Source: G965233625 sp965233625 (lineage in GTDB: Bacteria; Planctomycetota; Planctomycetia; Pirellulales; Pirellulaceae). From it: DNA of 64,000 nt. The notes beneath the pieces are model-generated. The model ran no database searches, was not told the origin of the DNA, and was given only the letters and a program-made list of their open reading frames with translations. Positions 51,153 through 60,612 of the stretch are shown here, piece after piece (the stretch's first letter is position 1; the number at the start of each line of letters is the position of its first letter). Location of the stretch: the NCBI GenBank assembly GCA_965233625.1, contig OZ247499.1, forward strand, positions 6,758,001 to 6,822,000, in the 5' to 3' direction. A program made the translations under genes and the position numbers.

Positions 51153-51225
51153 GCGGGTGTAGCTCAGCTGGTAGAGCACAACGTTGCCAACGTTGTTGTC
51201 GTGAGTTCGAATCTCATCACCCGCT
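51153..51225 (+). tRNA. tRNA-Gly(GCC)
   Basis: A 73-base cloverleaf: acceptor GCGGGTG/CACCCGC, discriminator T, anticodon stem CAACG/CGTTG with loop TTGCCAA (anticodon GCC, reading GGC/GGU). The T arm GTGAGTTCGAATCTCAT is normal. CCA is not encoded. A strong hairpin terminator follows. Confidence 0.96.
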
Positions 51226-51231
51226 CTTTCA

Positions 51232-51263
51232 AAACCACCGCCACATACGGCGGTGGTTTTTTT
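51232..51263 (+). terminator. Rho-independent terminator after tRNA-Gly
   Basis: ACCACCGCC pairs perfectly with GGCGGTGGT around a six-base loop, is extended by A/T pairs and is followed by a seven-T run. It directly follows the tRNA-Gly gene. Confidence 0.92.
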
Positions 51264-51353
51264 GTGGCCAGATTTTCCTAGAAGCAGCTGGTCACGTAGC
51301 GAACTGTTGTATGCTGAGGTATTGATCTACACAGTTCTGACCGGCGAGCCACC

Positions 51354-51782
51354 GTGAGCAAAACGCCGAATCCTTACGAATCGCCCGGCGCCTACAAGCA
51401 ATTTGAGTCGTGGTGGCAATCGATCTGGCGGATGTTCTCCGCGCGGAAATTCCGGGTGGATTCATTCGCGGGCGGTGCGAAACTGATCGTTGAAGGAATT
51501 GCGTTTTACCTGGACTCAGCGCAGCCAGAGTTTCTTATTGCTGCCTCGCCATCGTCCGATGTCACGGATGAGCGGATGAAACTGGTCGCTGCCGAAGCCA
51601 TCCGCTTGCTTCCCTTGTTCTTAAAACGGTATCCAGAACTGCACGACACTTTCGCCGGACGCCGTTTCATCGCCCGGCTGATTACAGCTTACTGTGACAA
51701 CCCTACAAGCTATCTGCGACAGCATGAGGTTGAAGGAGATAAGATCGCCGAAGCGATTAGGCGGCTGAAAATCACCAGATGA
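51354..51782 (+). CDS. Hypothetical protein
   Basis: 142 residues, soluble, no signal peptide. GTG start. The C-terminal two thirds (EAIRLLPLFLKRYPELHDT, FIARLITAYCDN) look helical. I do not recognise the family. It stands alone between the tRNA-Gly terminator and a small lipoprotein gene. Length and codon use resemble the neighbours, which is the main argument that it is real. Confidence 0.55.
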   Translation: MSKTPNPYESPGAYKQFESWWQSIWRMFSARKFRVDSFAGGAKLIVEGIAFYLDSAQPEFLIAASPSSDVTDERMKLVAAEAIRLLPLFLKRYPELHDTFAGRRFIARLITAYCDNPTSYLRQHEVEGDKIAEAIRRLKITR

Positions 51783-52008
51783 CGGTGGACGCGGCCGGCC
51801 AGTAGCCGTGTTCTGTCCCTCGAACGTCGTCGCGTGCTAACGATTAGCGTATTCGCATGGCCCTCCCAGATTCTTTATCCGTAACCTTTTTCCATCTGCG
51901 GAAATTGATCTGGACTCTGGGCGTGGTTCCTGTAAAAGACATCTGGCTCTTAAGGGGCGCGGCCCTCTTTGCTGTTCTCTTTTCCACATATGCTGCGCGA
52001 GGAACCAG
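51783..52008. other. Short intergenic region
   Basis: About 225 bases between a hypothetical gene and a small lipoprotein gene. Open frames here are short and overlap each other on both strands. No structured motif is visible. Confidence 0.4.
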
Positions 52009-52242
52009 ATGTATCAAGGACGTGGTGCTTTTCTTAACTTCGGTTTTGTCGCTTCGAGCATTCTGCTGGTCGTGAGCATTGCGGGCTGCCTGTCTCCGCA
52101 TACGTTTGATTTTTCCGGTCCGGGTTACGGTGAGAGTTTTAACTGGACCAAAGACGTGCGACGTGGAGAGGCAACGCATCCGGGTAGCGGTATCGATCAA
52201 CGGGCGCGGGATATTGAACGTAATCTTGGCTACGGTCCCTGA
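52009..52242 (+). CDS. Small lipoprotein
   Basis: 77 residues with an N-terminal hydrophobic stretch ending in the lipobox IAGC, so the mature protein would begin at Cys27 and be lipid-anchored. The rest (FDFSGPGYGESFNWTKDVRR, ATHPGSGIDQRARDIERNLG) is hydrophilic; RDIERNLG-type tails occur in small planctomycete lipoproteins. GCGAGGAACC is a good ribosome-binding site. It is upstream of aroC by about 80 bases but need not be linked to it. Function unknown. Confidence 0.7.
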   Translation: MYQGRGAFLNFGFVASSILLVVSIAGCLSPHTFDFSGPGYGESFNWTKDVRRGEATHPGSGIDQRARDIERNLGYGP

Positions 52243-52320
52243 GCCAAGGCTATCGTCAATTTTGCAGGCGGGATAGAATGAGTAATCACATTCATTTCCC
52301 GCCTTTTACGTTGATTTTGC

Positions 52321-53460
52321 ATGTTACGTTACTGGACTGCCGGCGAATCGCACGGCAAAACGATGGTTGCCATGATCGATGGGTTTCCCGCCGGCGTCGA
52401 GCTGGAAACCGGTTCGATCGATAACGAACTTAAACGTCGTCAGGGCGGGTATGGCCGTGGCGGACGGATGCGGATCGAAACCGATAAGGTCGAAATTCTG
52501 ACCGGCGTCTGGCGCAACGTCACGCTCGGCAGCCCCATCGCACTGCAAGTTATTAACCGCGACTACAAGCTGGAACGGCTGGACGATCTACAACGTCCAC
52601 GCCCCGGACACGGCGACCTGACCGGCGCCGTCAAGTTTCTCGGCAGCATCCGCGGCATCCTCGAACGGGCCAGTGCCCGCGAAACCACCGTCCGCGTCGC
52701 TGCCGGCGGCGTCGCCCAGCAGCTGCTACGGCAGTTCGGCATCCAGACCATCGGCTACGTGGTGGAACTCGGCGGAGTGAAGATTCCGCCGCAGCCTGCC
52801 TCCATCGAAAAACAACGCCAGCTGCGCGACGAGAGCATTGTCTATTCGCTTGACCCCAGCCGCGATGCTGAGATCAAAGAACTGATCGACAAGACCGGCA
52901 AAGCGGGCGATACGCTCGGCGGCGTCCTCGAGATCCGCGTCGAAGGTCTGCCCTTCGGCCTCGGCACGCACGCGCAGTGGGACCGCAAGCTAGACGGCAA
53001 ACTCGCTGCGGCCGTGATGGCTGTGCAAGCGATCAAAGGTGTCGAGATCGGTCTGGGCTTCGAAGCAGCCCGCCTGCCCGGTTCGCAGGTGCACGACCCG
53101 ATTCACTACGACGAATCGCAGAAGGACAGCCCCAGCCTTGGCTACTCCCGCCCCAGCAACAACGCGGGCGGTCTGGAAGCCGGTATGACCAACGGCCAGC
53201 CACTGGTGATCCGCGCGGCGAAGAAGCCGATCAGCACGCTCCGCAAGGGCCTCGACTCCATCAACCTGGAGACCAAAGAAGCAGAACGCGCTGATTATGA
53301 ACGCAGCGATGTCTGCGCTGTGAGCGCGGCCAGTGTTATTCTGGAAAACGTCGTCGCCTTCGAGATCGCTAATGCACTGGTGGAGAAGTTCGGCAACGAT
53401 AGCCTAGTGGAAATGAAAGCCCGCTACGACCTGTTCCAAAAGATGGCGACCGAGCGGTAA
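52321..53460 (+). CDS. aroC: Chorismate synthase
   Basis: 379 residues. It converts EPSP to chorismate with reduced FMN, the last shikimate step and the source for TrpE. The N-terminus (YWTAGESHGKTMVAMIDG) and the later GHGDLTGAVKFL, RASARETTVRVAAGGVA and GGLEAGMTNGQPLVIRAA are the family signatures. The two active-site histidines lie in ESHGK and the PGHGD region. Length is normal. It is convergent with the acyl-CoA synthetase gene with no gap. Confidence 0.96.
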   Translation: MLRYWTAGESHGKTMVAMIDGFPAGVELETGSIDNELKRRQGGYGRGGRMRIETDKVEILTGVWRNVTLGSPIALQVINRDYKLERLDDLQRPRPGHGDLTGAVKFLGSIRGILERASARETTVRVAAGGVAQQLLRQFGIQTIGYVVELGGVKIPPQPASIEKQRQLRDESIVYSLDPSRDAEIKELIDKTGKAGDTLGGVLEIRVEGLPFGLGTHAQWDRKLDGKLAAAVMAVQAIKGVEIGLGFEAARLPGSQVHDPIHYDESQKDSPSLGYSRPSNNAGGLEAGMTNGQPLVIRAAKKPISTLRKGLDSINLETKEAERADYERSDVCAVSAASVILENVVAFEIANALVEKFGNDSLVEMKARYDLFQKMATER

Positions 53461-55131
53461 TCAAGCTTCATACATGGCTTTGATCTCCGCCGCAAAATTC
53501 GCTTCGATCTGCTTGCGGCGGAGGCTTAGCTTGGGCGTCAATTCCGCGGTTTCCACGGTAAAGCCGCGGCCTATTAGCGTGAACTGCTGCACCTGTTCGT
53601 AGTGCGAAAGGTCTGCCAGGCAACGGGCGATTTCACCCTGGTAAATCTCGCGCACCTGCGGGTGCACCAGCGCCTGCTCCCGCGAGGTAACGGGAATGCC
53701 CTGCTGGATAATAGCGGCCCGCAGCGTATCCGGGTCGGGCACGATCAGCGCCGTAAGATACCGCTGATTGTCGCCGGTGACGAACGCCTGCGCAATGAAC
53801 CGCGAAGCGGTCAGCAGCGATTCAACCTGCGCCGGCGCGACATTCTTTCCGCCCGAAGTAACGATGATTTCTTTCCGTCGACCGGTGATATATAGATGCC
53901 CGTTGTCGTCGATGCGGCCCAGGTCGCCGGTGTGCAGCCAGCCATCGCGGATCGCTTCGGCAGTGGCTGTTTCGTTCTGGTAATAGCCCTGCATCAGGTT
54001 TGGGCCGCGGGCCAGCACTTCGCCGTCTGGGGCAATGCAGACTTCGACATCGCGAAGCGGCTTGCCGCTGCTGCCGCGCTGCGGGTCGTGCTGCGGCGTG
54101 GCGGTAATGGCAGGCGAAGTTTCGGTCAGCCCGTAGCCCTGCAACAGTGGGACGCCCTGCGACTGGTAGTAATCAAACAGCCGTTCAGGCAAAGCCGCGC
54201 CGCCGCTGCAGCAGAGCTTGATCCTGCCGCCCAGTAGCTGTTTTAGAATGCCCGGCGTGCTGGCGTTTCCGCTTTCAGTCAGATGCCGGTGCACGCGTTC
54301 GAAAAAGTACGGAACGCCGATCAGGATGGTCGGCTGCAACGCCTGGCAATCGGGGATCACACTCTCGCGTGAAGTAGCCAGCCCCATCCGCGAACCGCGG
54401 ATAATCCACGAATACAGGTCGCAGGTCCGTGCAAAAATATGGCTCAGCGGAAGAAAGTTTACACGCAGATCCGCATTGCCTTCCTCAAACAACTCCACCA
54501 GACCGCGGGTATTGCTCAGCAGATTCTGCTGCGAAAGCATCACACCTTTCGGCTCCCCGGTGGTGCCGGAAGTGTACAGAATCGTCGCGAGTGAAGCGGG
54601 TTTCACTTCCGCGAGTGCACGCTGCTTCACCGCGTCTAAACGCGCTTCATCTGCGGTTCCAGCCAGTGCGAATTCGTGCAGCGTCTGCACCGCGGCGCCG
54701 TTGATGTCAGCGCATGGCTCAAAGCTGATGAAGGTGATTTCGCCGGACAACTCGCCCGCTGCCGCCGCCAGTTTCTCCTGCTGCTCTGCGGTGGAGAACA
54801 GCACGAAGCGGGCGCCGCTGCCTGCAATCTGAAAGGCGATCTGCGGGGCGGTTAGCGAGGCGTGGACCGGCGTATTAACGCCGCAGGCAAACTGGATTGC
54901 CAGATCGCAGACAACCCATTCCCAGCGGTTCTCTGAAAGCAGCACCACGCGGTCGCCCGCTTGCAGACCAGCCGAAACCAGCGCCGCGGCCACCTGCAGC
55001 ACGCGCTGCTGAATCTCGTTCCAGGTCAGAGAGGTGAAGCTATCGCCGCTGCGGAACAGTAGTGCTTCGCCCTGTGGGTTTCCGGCAACACGTTCTGCGA
55101 AAAGCTCGACTAGGGTTTCCGGGCTGCTCAT
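53461..55131 (-). CDS. Long-chain acyl-CoA synthetase (AMP-binding)
   Basis: 556 residues. An adenylate-forming enzyme that activates fatty acids to acyl-CoA for beta-oxidation or lipid synthesis. Motifs: TILYTSGTTGEPKGVML (phosphate-binding P-loop), GYGLTETSPAITATPQ (adenine/aromatic pocket), TGDLGRIDDNGHLYI and GRRKEIIVTSGGKNVAP. The order and spacing fit FAA1-type enzymes. The C-terminus ends SLRRKQIEANFAAEIKAMY. Cytoplasmic or membrane-associated. Confidence 0.93.
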   Translation of the reverse strand: MSSPETLVELFAERVAGNPQGEALLFRSGDSFTSLTWNEIQQRVLQVAAALVSAGLQAGDRVVLLSENRWEWVVCDLAIQFACGVNTPVHASLTAPQIAFQIAGSGARFVLFSTAEQQEKLAAAAGELSGEITFISFEPCADINGAAVQTLHEFALAGTADEARLDAVKQRALAEVKPASLATILYTSGTTGEPKGVMLSQQNLLSNTRGLVELFEEGNADLRVNFLPLSHIFARTCDLYSWIIRGSRMGLATSRESVIPDCQALQPTILIGVPYFFERVHRHLTESGNASTPGILKQLLGGRIKLCCSGGAALPERLFDYYQSQGVPLLQGYGLTETSPAITATPQHDPQRGSSGKPLRDVEVCIAPDGEVLARGPNLMQGYYQNETATAEAIRDGWLHTGDLGRIDDNGHLYITGRRKEIIVTSGGKNVAPAQVESLLTASRFIAQAFVTGDNQRYLTALIVPDPDTLRAAIIQQGIPVTSREQALVHPQVREIYQGEIARCLADLSHYEQVQQFTLIGRGFTVETAELTPKLSLRRKQIEANFAAEIKAMYEA

Positions 55132-55478
55132 GCCTGTTTCTTCTGCCGTTGCGTGTAAGTCGTTTGATGTTGCCAGATTGCCGTGGTTTCAACCGCGTTT
55201 ATAGCATCTGCCGGCTGCTACGCGAGGCGTGGCGCCAGCTGGGGTGAACCCGCCGCGGGCAGAGAGTGTCCGCTTCATAACCCGGGAGCGGACGGCGTTT
55301 GCGTTGTGATTTCAGCGGCCTGCCAGAATTCAGGGTGTACACAGCCCGGGCAAGGCACAAAAATAGATTATGGTGGTAGACGCCCCTGGCGACTCCGCCA
55401 GGAGGAGCCATCATTACTACTGCAACCATCGCCGGCAGGTCCAAAGCTGCTAACCAACCCCGGAGGAACCCGCACAAC
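55132..55478. other. Intergenic region between acyl-CoA synthetase and hflX
   Basis: About 350 bases between divergent genes. A small hairpin (CTGGCG/CGCCAG near 55387-55402) ends in a strong AGGAGGAG sequence followed by in-frame ATC ATT codons open into HflX, so a non-ATG start further upstream than the one chosen cannot be excluded. Other open frames here are not convincing. Confidence 0.45.
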
Positions 55479-56831
55479 GTGCACGATACCGAACGAAAGC
55501 AAGGCGTAGACAACGAATCGGCCATTCTGGTCCGCGTGAATATCGACGGCAATGTGATTATCGACGATCCGCTCGCGGAATTGCACGGCCTGGCCACCAC
55601 GGCTGGCGCCAACATCGTCGGCGAAATGACACAACGCCGTGACCGCCCCGATATGACCACTTATATCGGCAAAGGAAAAGTCGAAGAACTGCGGCTGTTT
55701 GTCGAAAGCCGCGAAGCCGACATGGTGATCTTCGATAACGACCTTTCACCCGCTCAGATCCGCAACCTTGAGCAGGCCGTCTGCGTGAAAGTGCTGGACC
55801 GCACGGAGCTGATCTTAGACATCTTCGCCACGCACGCCCGCACGTACGAAGCCCGGCTGGCCGTCGAACTGGCGCAGCTTGAATACTCGCTGCCAAGACT
55901 CAAACGGATGTGGACGCACCTGTCGCGTTTGAAGATGGGCGTCGGTATGCGTGGTCCCGGTGAGAAGCAACTGGAAGTCGACCGGCGGCTTGTTGAGAAA
56001 CGTATCTCGGACCTCCGCGGCGAACTAAAAGAAATCGAACTCCGCAAAGAACGCCAGGTCGCGGGCCGCAAGGAAACCCGCACCGTTTCGCTGGTGGGCT
56101 ACACCAATGCGGGCAAGAGCACCTTGATGAACGCCCTGACCGGGGCCGACGTGTTCGCCGAAGATAAACTCTTCGCCACGCTCGACACCCGCACGCGGCG
56201 CTGGCATCTGCCGAACTGGGGACCGGTGCTGCTGAGCGACACCGTCGGCTTCATCCGCGATCTGCCGCATAAGCTGATTGCCAGTTTTAAAGCCACGCTG
56301 GCCGAAGCCCGGCACGCCGACCTGCTGGTGCATGTGGCCGATGGCAGCAACCCTGCCGTGTTCGACCAGATCACGGCTGTCTACGCGGTGCTGGAAGAAC
56401 TGGGCATTGAAGAGAAGGATACGCTGCTGGTCGTCAATAAAATCGACCAGATCGAAACGCCTTCACGCCTGGATGGCATCCTGAACCGCTATCCGAATTC
56501 GATTGCCATCAGCGCGCACACGCAGGCGGGCTTCGAGCGGTTCTCCATCGCCGTCAGCGACGCGCTGAGCCGCGCGTTTATCGAGGCGAAGATTGAAACC
56601 AGCGTCAGCAACGGCAAGCTGATGGCGTACATTGCCGACCGTGGCGAAGTCTTCTCGCAGGATTTCAACGACGAAACCGTCGTCATCCACTGCCGCCTGC
56701 CCGCCAAAGCGCTGGGCAAGATCGATACTTCCACCGCGACCATCACCCGGGTCGAAAAGGAAGACGCTTTCAAACCGAAACCAGCCGGCGACGCATCGGA
56801 CGAGACCGGCCCGGCAGGTAACGTGGCGTAG
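55479..56831 (+). CDS. hflX: GTPase HflX (ribosome-splitting)
   Basis: 450 residues. A stress GTPase that splits 50S/70S ribosomes. The N-terminal glycine-rich HflX domain (YIGKGKVEELRLFVESRE, IFDNDLSPAQIRNLE) precedes the helical part (GMRGPGEKQLEVDRR). The G domain follows with GYTNAGKSTLMNAL, LFATLDTRTRRW, DTVGFIRDLPHKLI and NKIDQ. A GTG start with CGGAGG 12 bases upstream is used; an upstream in-frame extension starting with ATC or ATT is a weak alternative. Confidence 0.94.
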   Translation: MHDTERKQGVDNESAILVRVNIDGNVIIDDPLAELHGLATTAGANIVGEMTQRRDRPDMTTYIGKGKVEELRLFVESREADMVIFDNDLSPAQIRNLEQAVCVKVLDRTELILDIFATHARTYEARLAVELAQLEYSLPRLKRMWTHLSRLKMGVGMRGPGEKQLEVDRRLVEKRISDLRGELKEIELRKERQVAGRKETRTVSLVGYTNAGKSTLMNALTGADVFAEDKLFATLDTRTRRWHLPNWGPVLLSDTVGFIRDLPHKLIASFKATLAEARHADLLVHVADGSNPAVFDQITAVYAVLEELGIEEKDTLLVVNKIDQIETPSRLDGILNRYPNSIAISAHTQAGFERFSIAVSDALSRAFIEAKIETSVSNGKLMAYIADRGEVFSQDFNDETVVIHCRLPAKALGKIDTSTATITRVEKEDAFKPKPAGDASDETGPAGNVA

Positions 56832-56849
56832 GTGGCGGCGGCTTGATGT

Positions 56850-57818
56850 CTATGGCAGATGCATCTCAAGCAATGTGGCGGCGTCGCTGCTGATGGCGGC
56901 GTCGACACTTGCGGGGATGAAGAATACGCTGCCTTTGCCGAGGGGGGCGTCGATGCCGCTAACTTCTACTTCGCCATCCAGCACGGTATAGATTTCAAAG
57001 CGGTCTTCGCCTGTTGTGAAGCGGTTGTTCTCGCTGCTGAGCGTCCGGCGGTTGAGGATGAACTTATCGCAACTGACGAGCTGTTCGACGGTAGTGTCAG
57101 AAGTTGGCACTGGATCCACGGCGTCCACCGGGCCGCGCTCGTAATCGATGGCGTCGAGGCCCTGCTCGATATGTAGTTCGCGCGGCTTGCCGTCGGCGCC
57201 GGTGCGGTTCCAGTCGAACAGGCGGAAGGTCGTATCGCTTGCCTGCTGAATTTCTGCAACGACCAGCCCGGCGCCCAAGGCGTGCACCACACCGGCGGGG
57301 ATGAAGATGCAGTCGCCTGCCGCTGGCTCGAAGCTGTGCAGGCATAGTTCGGTGGCGCCGCGGTTGATTTCCCGCTCGAACGCCTGCCGGTCAAAGCCGC
57401 GTTTTAGTCCTGCGTACAGTTTGGCGCCGGGTTCAGCATGCAGGATGACCCATGCTTCTGTTTTGCCCAGGTCGGGCGGGTCCAGCTTGGCGCCGCCTTC
57501 GTCGTCCGGATGCACCTGCACAGAGAGGTCGCGGTTGCAATCCAGGAATTTGAATAACAGCGGGAAGCGTTCCTGCGGGTAGTGTCTGCCCAGCATCTGC
57601 GGGCCGTATTCGCCTAAGAGTTCACTTAAGGTTTTTCCAGCCAGAGGGCCGTCGTTCACCACGCTCTGACTGGCGCCGTGATCGACAACTTCCCAGCTTT
57701 CGGCAATGGTGTCGCCGTCGCCGGGTGACTTGCCGAGCATCGTTTCAAGACGGCGCCCGCCCCAGATGTATTCGCGGAATAGCGGACGGAAACGGAGCGG
57801 ATAAAGTGCGGAAGCCAA
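56850..57818 (-). CDS. manA: Mannose-6-phosphate isomerase, class I
   Basis: About 322 residues of the zinc-dependent cupin type that interconverts fructose-6-phosphate and mannose-6-phosphate. Zinc ligands are seen in SVQVHPDDEGG and GVVHALGAGLVVAEI; REYIWGGRRLE is the family opening. I choose the TTG start (LASALYPLRF) with AGGA nine bases before, because earlier starts would overlap the CPBP gene by about 35 bases. The reading upstream also stays open, so the start is uncertain. Confidence 0.88.
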   Translation of the reverse strand: MASALYPLRFRPLFREYIWGGRRLETMLGKSPGDGDTIAESWEVVDHGASQSVVNDGPLAGKTLSELLGEYGPQMLGRHYPQERFPLLFKFLDCNRDLSVQVHPDDEGGAKLDPPDLGKTEAWVILHAEPGAKLYAGLKRGFDRQAFEREINRGATELCLHSFEPAAGDCIFIPAGVVHALGAGLVVAEIQQASDTTFRLFDWNRTGADGKPRELHIEQGLDAIDYERGPVDAVDPVPTSDTTVEQLVSCDKFILNRRTLSSENNRFTTGEDRFEIYTVLDGEVEVSGIDAPLGKGSVFFIPASVDAAISSDAATLLEMHLP

Positions 57819-57828
57819 ACCGAAGTTC

Positions 57829-58548
57829 CTATGCGTGAAAAACGAGATCGTAGCCAATGGCAAAAATCGCAGCGTCGATCATCAGATGGCTTAGCCACGG
57901 CCCCGCCAATGACCGCGTTAGCTCATACAGCCACGCCCATACCAGACCGCCCACGCCTACACATAAGGCAAGCAACCAGGTGGCAGGCGCGAAGTAGCCG
58001 AAGTAAACGCCCACGATAATCACATGATGCGCCATAAATCCCGCGCTGGAAACAACGGCTGCGGTTTTCAACGGTAAGAAACTACGAAGCCGGGCAAACA
58101 CAAACCACCGCCAGTAATATTCCTCCAGCAGCGAATGCACCACCGCGTAGCCAATCCCCAGTGCAATAAACGCCATTGGCGAATCAACGCCCATGTCCTG
58201 CACCTTCTGCAAGATCGGCTCCCGGGCTGCGGAAAAGAAACCTGCCGGTTTGAGGATCAGAAAGTAACCGCCCAGCATCGCCGCCGTGGTTAATGCGCCG
58301 AACGCGGCGCCTATTCCGACACCTCGCGCGGGGCGATGCGGCCAGGCGCTTAATTGATCCCGTCCGACCATCCAGAGCCAGAAGACAGGCAGCAGGAACT
58401 GAACCGCCTTGCCCACGCTGTACGCCGTTTGCGTTAACCAAGGTGGTTGTCCAGCGAGCGCGACGAAATAGACAAAGGTGACGAAGGTCGGCAGCACCAG
58501 CGCGATGCATGCCAGCGACAGAGTTAAAGGGCGATGCTTTGAATTCAC
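57829..58548 (-). CDS. CPBP-family intramembrane metalloprotease
   Basis: 239 residues with about six to eight hydrophobic segments. The CPBP/Abi motifs are EEYYWRWF (EExxxR) and FMAHHVIIVGVYFG (FxxxH), followed by LCVGVGGLVWAWLYE. Family members process prenylated proteins or regulate membrane proteins, and some are bacteriocin-immunity-like; the substrate here is unknown. Only about ten bases separate its stop from the mannose-6-phosphate isomerase start, so they may be co-transcribed. Confidence 0.85.
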   Translation of the reverse strand: MNSKHRPLTLSLACIALVLPTFVTFVYFVALAGQPPWLTQTAYSVGKAVQFLLPVFWLWMVGRDQLSAWPHRPARGVGIGAAFGALTTAAMLGGYFLILKPAGFFSAAREPILQKVQDMGVDSPMAFIALGIGYAVVHSLLEEYYWRWFVFARLRSFLPLKTAAVVSSAGFMAHHVIIVGVYFGYFAPATWLLALCVGVGGLVWAWLYELTRSLAGPWLSHLMIDAAIFAIGYDLVFHA

Positions 58549-58587
58549 CTGCGGTTTGCTTTCGTAGAGACGCGCGGATCGGACGCC

Positions 58588-59961
58588 CTACGGCTGCACT
58601 TCGTCCAGTTGTTTTTTCAGATCTTTAATCTCTGCTTCGAGCTGCTCCATCCGCTTGGTGGTTTCTGTGCGGGCTTGTTTCTCGCGAACCAGTTTGCCCT
58701 GAAAGAAGACCAGTGCGTTGCGATAGCCGTCGATCGCCTTTTGCAGCAGCGCGATCTTCTCGTCGGCAGTGGCGGCAGGCTCTGCCGGAGCGGCGGCAGG
58801 TTCGTCAGCAGGGCCTTTGGAGACTTCGGCGATCTGAGCGCCGGGTTTGATGGGGCCGGGTGATTCAACCACGACGCGTGGCTGCACATAGCTGGCAAGC
58901 TCTACGCTAGGCGCCGGTGGCAGCAGCACGCCGCCACCTAATACGACCCGCAGCGTGCGGACCGTGTCGTTCTGTTGCACGGTATAGTGCATTTCATCGC
59001 CGGGTTGTTTGAACAGCACGGGACGAACCGCCTGATAAACCGACCGCACATTCACACCATCGACGGCAATTAATTCATCGCCGACGACCAGCCCCGCAGC
59101 TGCCGCCGGGCTGCCTGCCTTCACCCGTTCGACGACAACGGCGCCTTCCGCCGTTCCCCCCAGAACAACACCCACAACGGGCCGCCGTCGCTGAATCACC
59201 AGCACTTTGCTGGGGGCCGGTGTCTTGTCGTCCGCCTGGGCGGTAAGATCGTGGTGCTTCAACTGGTGGGCTTTTAAAGCCCGCAGCATGCGCTGGATGT
59301 GTGATGCGGGCGCAGCGTAGGTCCAGCCGCGTTTTACGCGTGGATCTTCCGCTGCGACGATGATGCCCGTTAGTTCGCCTTTGCGGTTGGCAACGCCGGC
59401 GCCGCTTGAGGTTTCGGCAGTGCGAAGATCAAGCTGAATGAGCGGCGGATAGTTGGCGCCGGAGATCGCGCGGTTGACGCCAGCGACAACGCCTAACGAC
59501 ACGACGGCTTTTTCCGGGCCCCACCCTGCCCCGCTGATGGCCCATTCGCCTGCCTCTGGCAGCTCGGCCGCAAGCTTCACACCAGGTGTTTCGGTGTCGC
59601 TCATCTTAAGCAGTGCCAGGCCCGAATGCTGATCCAGCACCAGCGGATCGGCGGTTGCCTGGGCGCCGCCGGGAATTGTGATGCGGATACTGGAACTGGT
59701 GGCGGCAAATAGCGGCGTGACCACGACACCATTGCCAAGACATACGCCGGAGAAGACGGTGACTTTGGGCGGCGCGGGCTGCTTGTCTGCGTTTTCCAGC
59801 GTGGGCGTTTTGTTGGCCGATGGGGTGACCCGCAAGGTCACGGTCGAAGCTTGCAGCGCTTTCGCCACTCCGGCGAACGATTCCTGCGCGCGGCTTTGCG
59901 TGCTGTTGGCTAACAGCATGAAAAGGGCGATTGTGGATAGCAGGTAACAATGACGCGACAT
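58588..59961 (-). CDS. HtrA-like secreted PDZ protein with inactive protease domain
   Basis: 457 residues: a signal peptide (STIALFMLLANSTQSRAQ), a trypsin-like domain (about 30-235), a PDZ domain (about 255-345), a Pro/Ala-rich linker and a coiled coil (about 405-455). In the protease domain the loop that should hold the catalytic His reads GVCLGNGVVVTPLFAA (no His), the Asp site reads DQHSGLALLKM (Asp lost), and the Ser region reads TSSGAGV. So proteolysis is unlikely and a binding or sensing role more so. It follows an ECF sigma/anti-sigma pair, 21 bases after the anti-sigma gene, like degP-type genes near RpoE operons. Confidence 0.82.
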   Translation of the reverse strand: MSRHCYLLSTIALFMLLANSTQSRAQESFAGVAKALQASTVTLRVTPSANKTPTLENADKQPAPPKVTVFSGVCLGNGVVVTPLFAATSSSIRITIPGGAQATADPLVLDQHSGLALLKMSDTETPGVKLAAELPEAGEWAISGAGWGPEKAVVSLGVVAGVNRAISGANYPPLIQLDLRTAETSSGAGVANRKGELTGIIVAAEDPRVKRGWTYAAPASHIQRMLRALKAHQLKHHDLTAQADDKTPAPSKVLVIQRRRPVVGVVLGGTAEGAVVVERVKAGSPAAAAGLVVGDELIAVDGVNVRSVYQAVRPVLFKQPGDEMHYTVQQNDTVRTLRVVLGGGVLLPPAPSVELASYVQPRVVVESPGPIKPGAQIAEVSKGPADEPAAAPAEPAATADEKIALLQKAIDGYRNALVFFQGKLVREKQARTETTKRMEQLEAEIKDLKKQLDEVQP

Positions 59962-59982
59962 CGGCTGACCTCAACAGGAAAT

Positions 59983-60612
59983 TCAGATTGAGATCTTCAT
60001 TTCACTTGGCCCATCCTGTTCCCACAGGTCATACAACGCTTCAAGCTCTGGCGCCGACACATCCTTCAAAAAGCCTGGTACTGCGGGAGCGTCTACTGCC
60101 GCATTGCTGCCGGCCGCTTCGGCGGGGGATACACGACCGTCAGATGATGGGGCGAACGCGACGCGCGTCACCGGCGCCGGACGGCTGATTCGTTCCTCTG
60201 CCGCGACGCTGGATGGAATGGTGACCACCTGGGTTGGCGCCGGACCAGAAGCGGGCGACTTTGCGAACGAAGGTTGTGCTGGCGTAACACTGTGATGATG
60301 CAGCGCCGCCATCCATCCAATGAGCGCCACTCCGGCAAACGCCGCCACGGCTCCTGTCCATGCTGCCGCCCGCCGGGCGATTCCGCGAGCGCGCTGCGGC
60401 TGTGTCTGCCGCGGCGAATGGTTCACCGCTGCGTGTTCGGTCGTCTCTGGTGGAAAGCGCTGGTGGAGCATATCTGCATCTTCGCCAAGTTGCGCAGCAA
60501 GTTCGGCGAAGCCATCGGGCAGGCTTTCTTCGAACGCGCGCTCGTCGACGTCTGTGGCGAACATGCCACAGGTCTCTTCTTCGTCGTGGATAATACGCGG
60601 ATTAAACCGCAT
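59983..60612 (-). CDS. Probable anti-sigma factor (single-pass membrane protein)
   Basis: 209 residues with one transmembrane helix (about 82-104; AAAWTGAVAAFAGVALIGW). The N-terminal 80 residues would be cytoplasmic and the Pro/Ala-rich C-terminal 100 periplasmic. The classic HxxxCxxC zinc anti-sigma motif is absent. The call rests on position: its start overlaps the end of the ECF sigma gene by 11 bases, and it precedes the HtrA-like gene. A C-terminal LKDVSAPELEALYDLWEQD segment is unlike known families. Confidence 0.65.
   Translation of the reverse strand: MRFNPRIIHDEEETCGMFATDVDERAFEESLPDGFAELAAQLGEDADMLHQRFPPETTEHAAVNHSPRQTQPQRARGIARRAAAWTGAVAAFAGVALIGWMAALHHHSVTPAQPSFAKSPASGPAPTQVVTIPSSVAAEERISRPAPVTRVAFAPSSDGRVSPAEAAGSNAAVDAPAVPGFLKDVSAPELEALYDLWEQDGPSEMKISI

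Noticed and set aside
55183..55660. Open frames upstream of and antisense to hflX
   Set aside because: They run into the HflX or acyl-CoA synthetase region in other frames and show no recognisable domain.
58588..59961. Active DegP/HtrA protease
   Set aside because: The catalytic His and Asp are not found at the expected positions, so the name would mislead.
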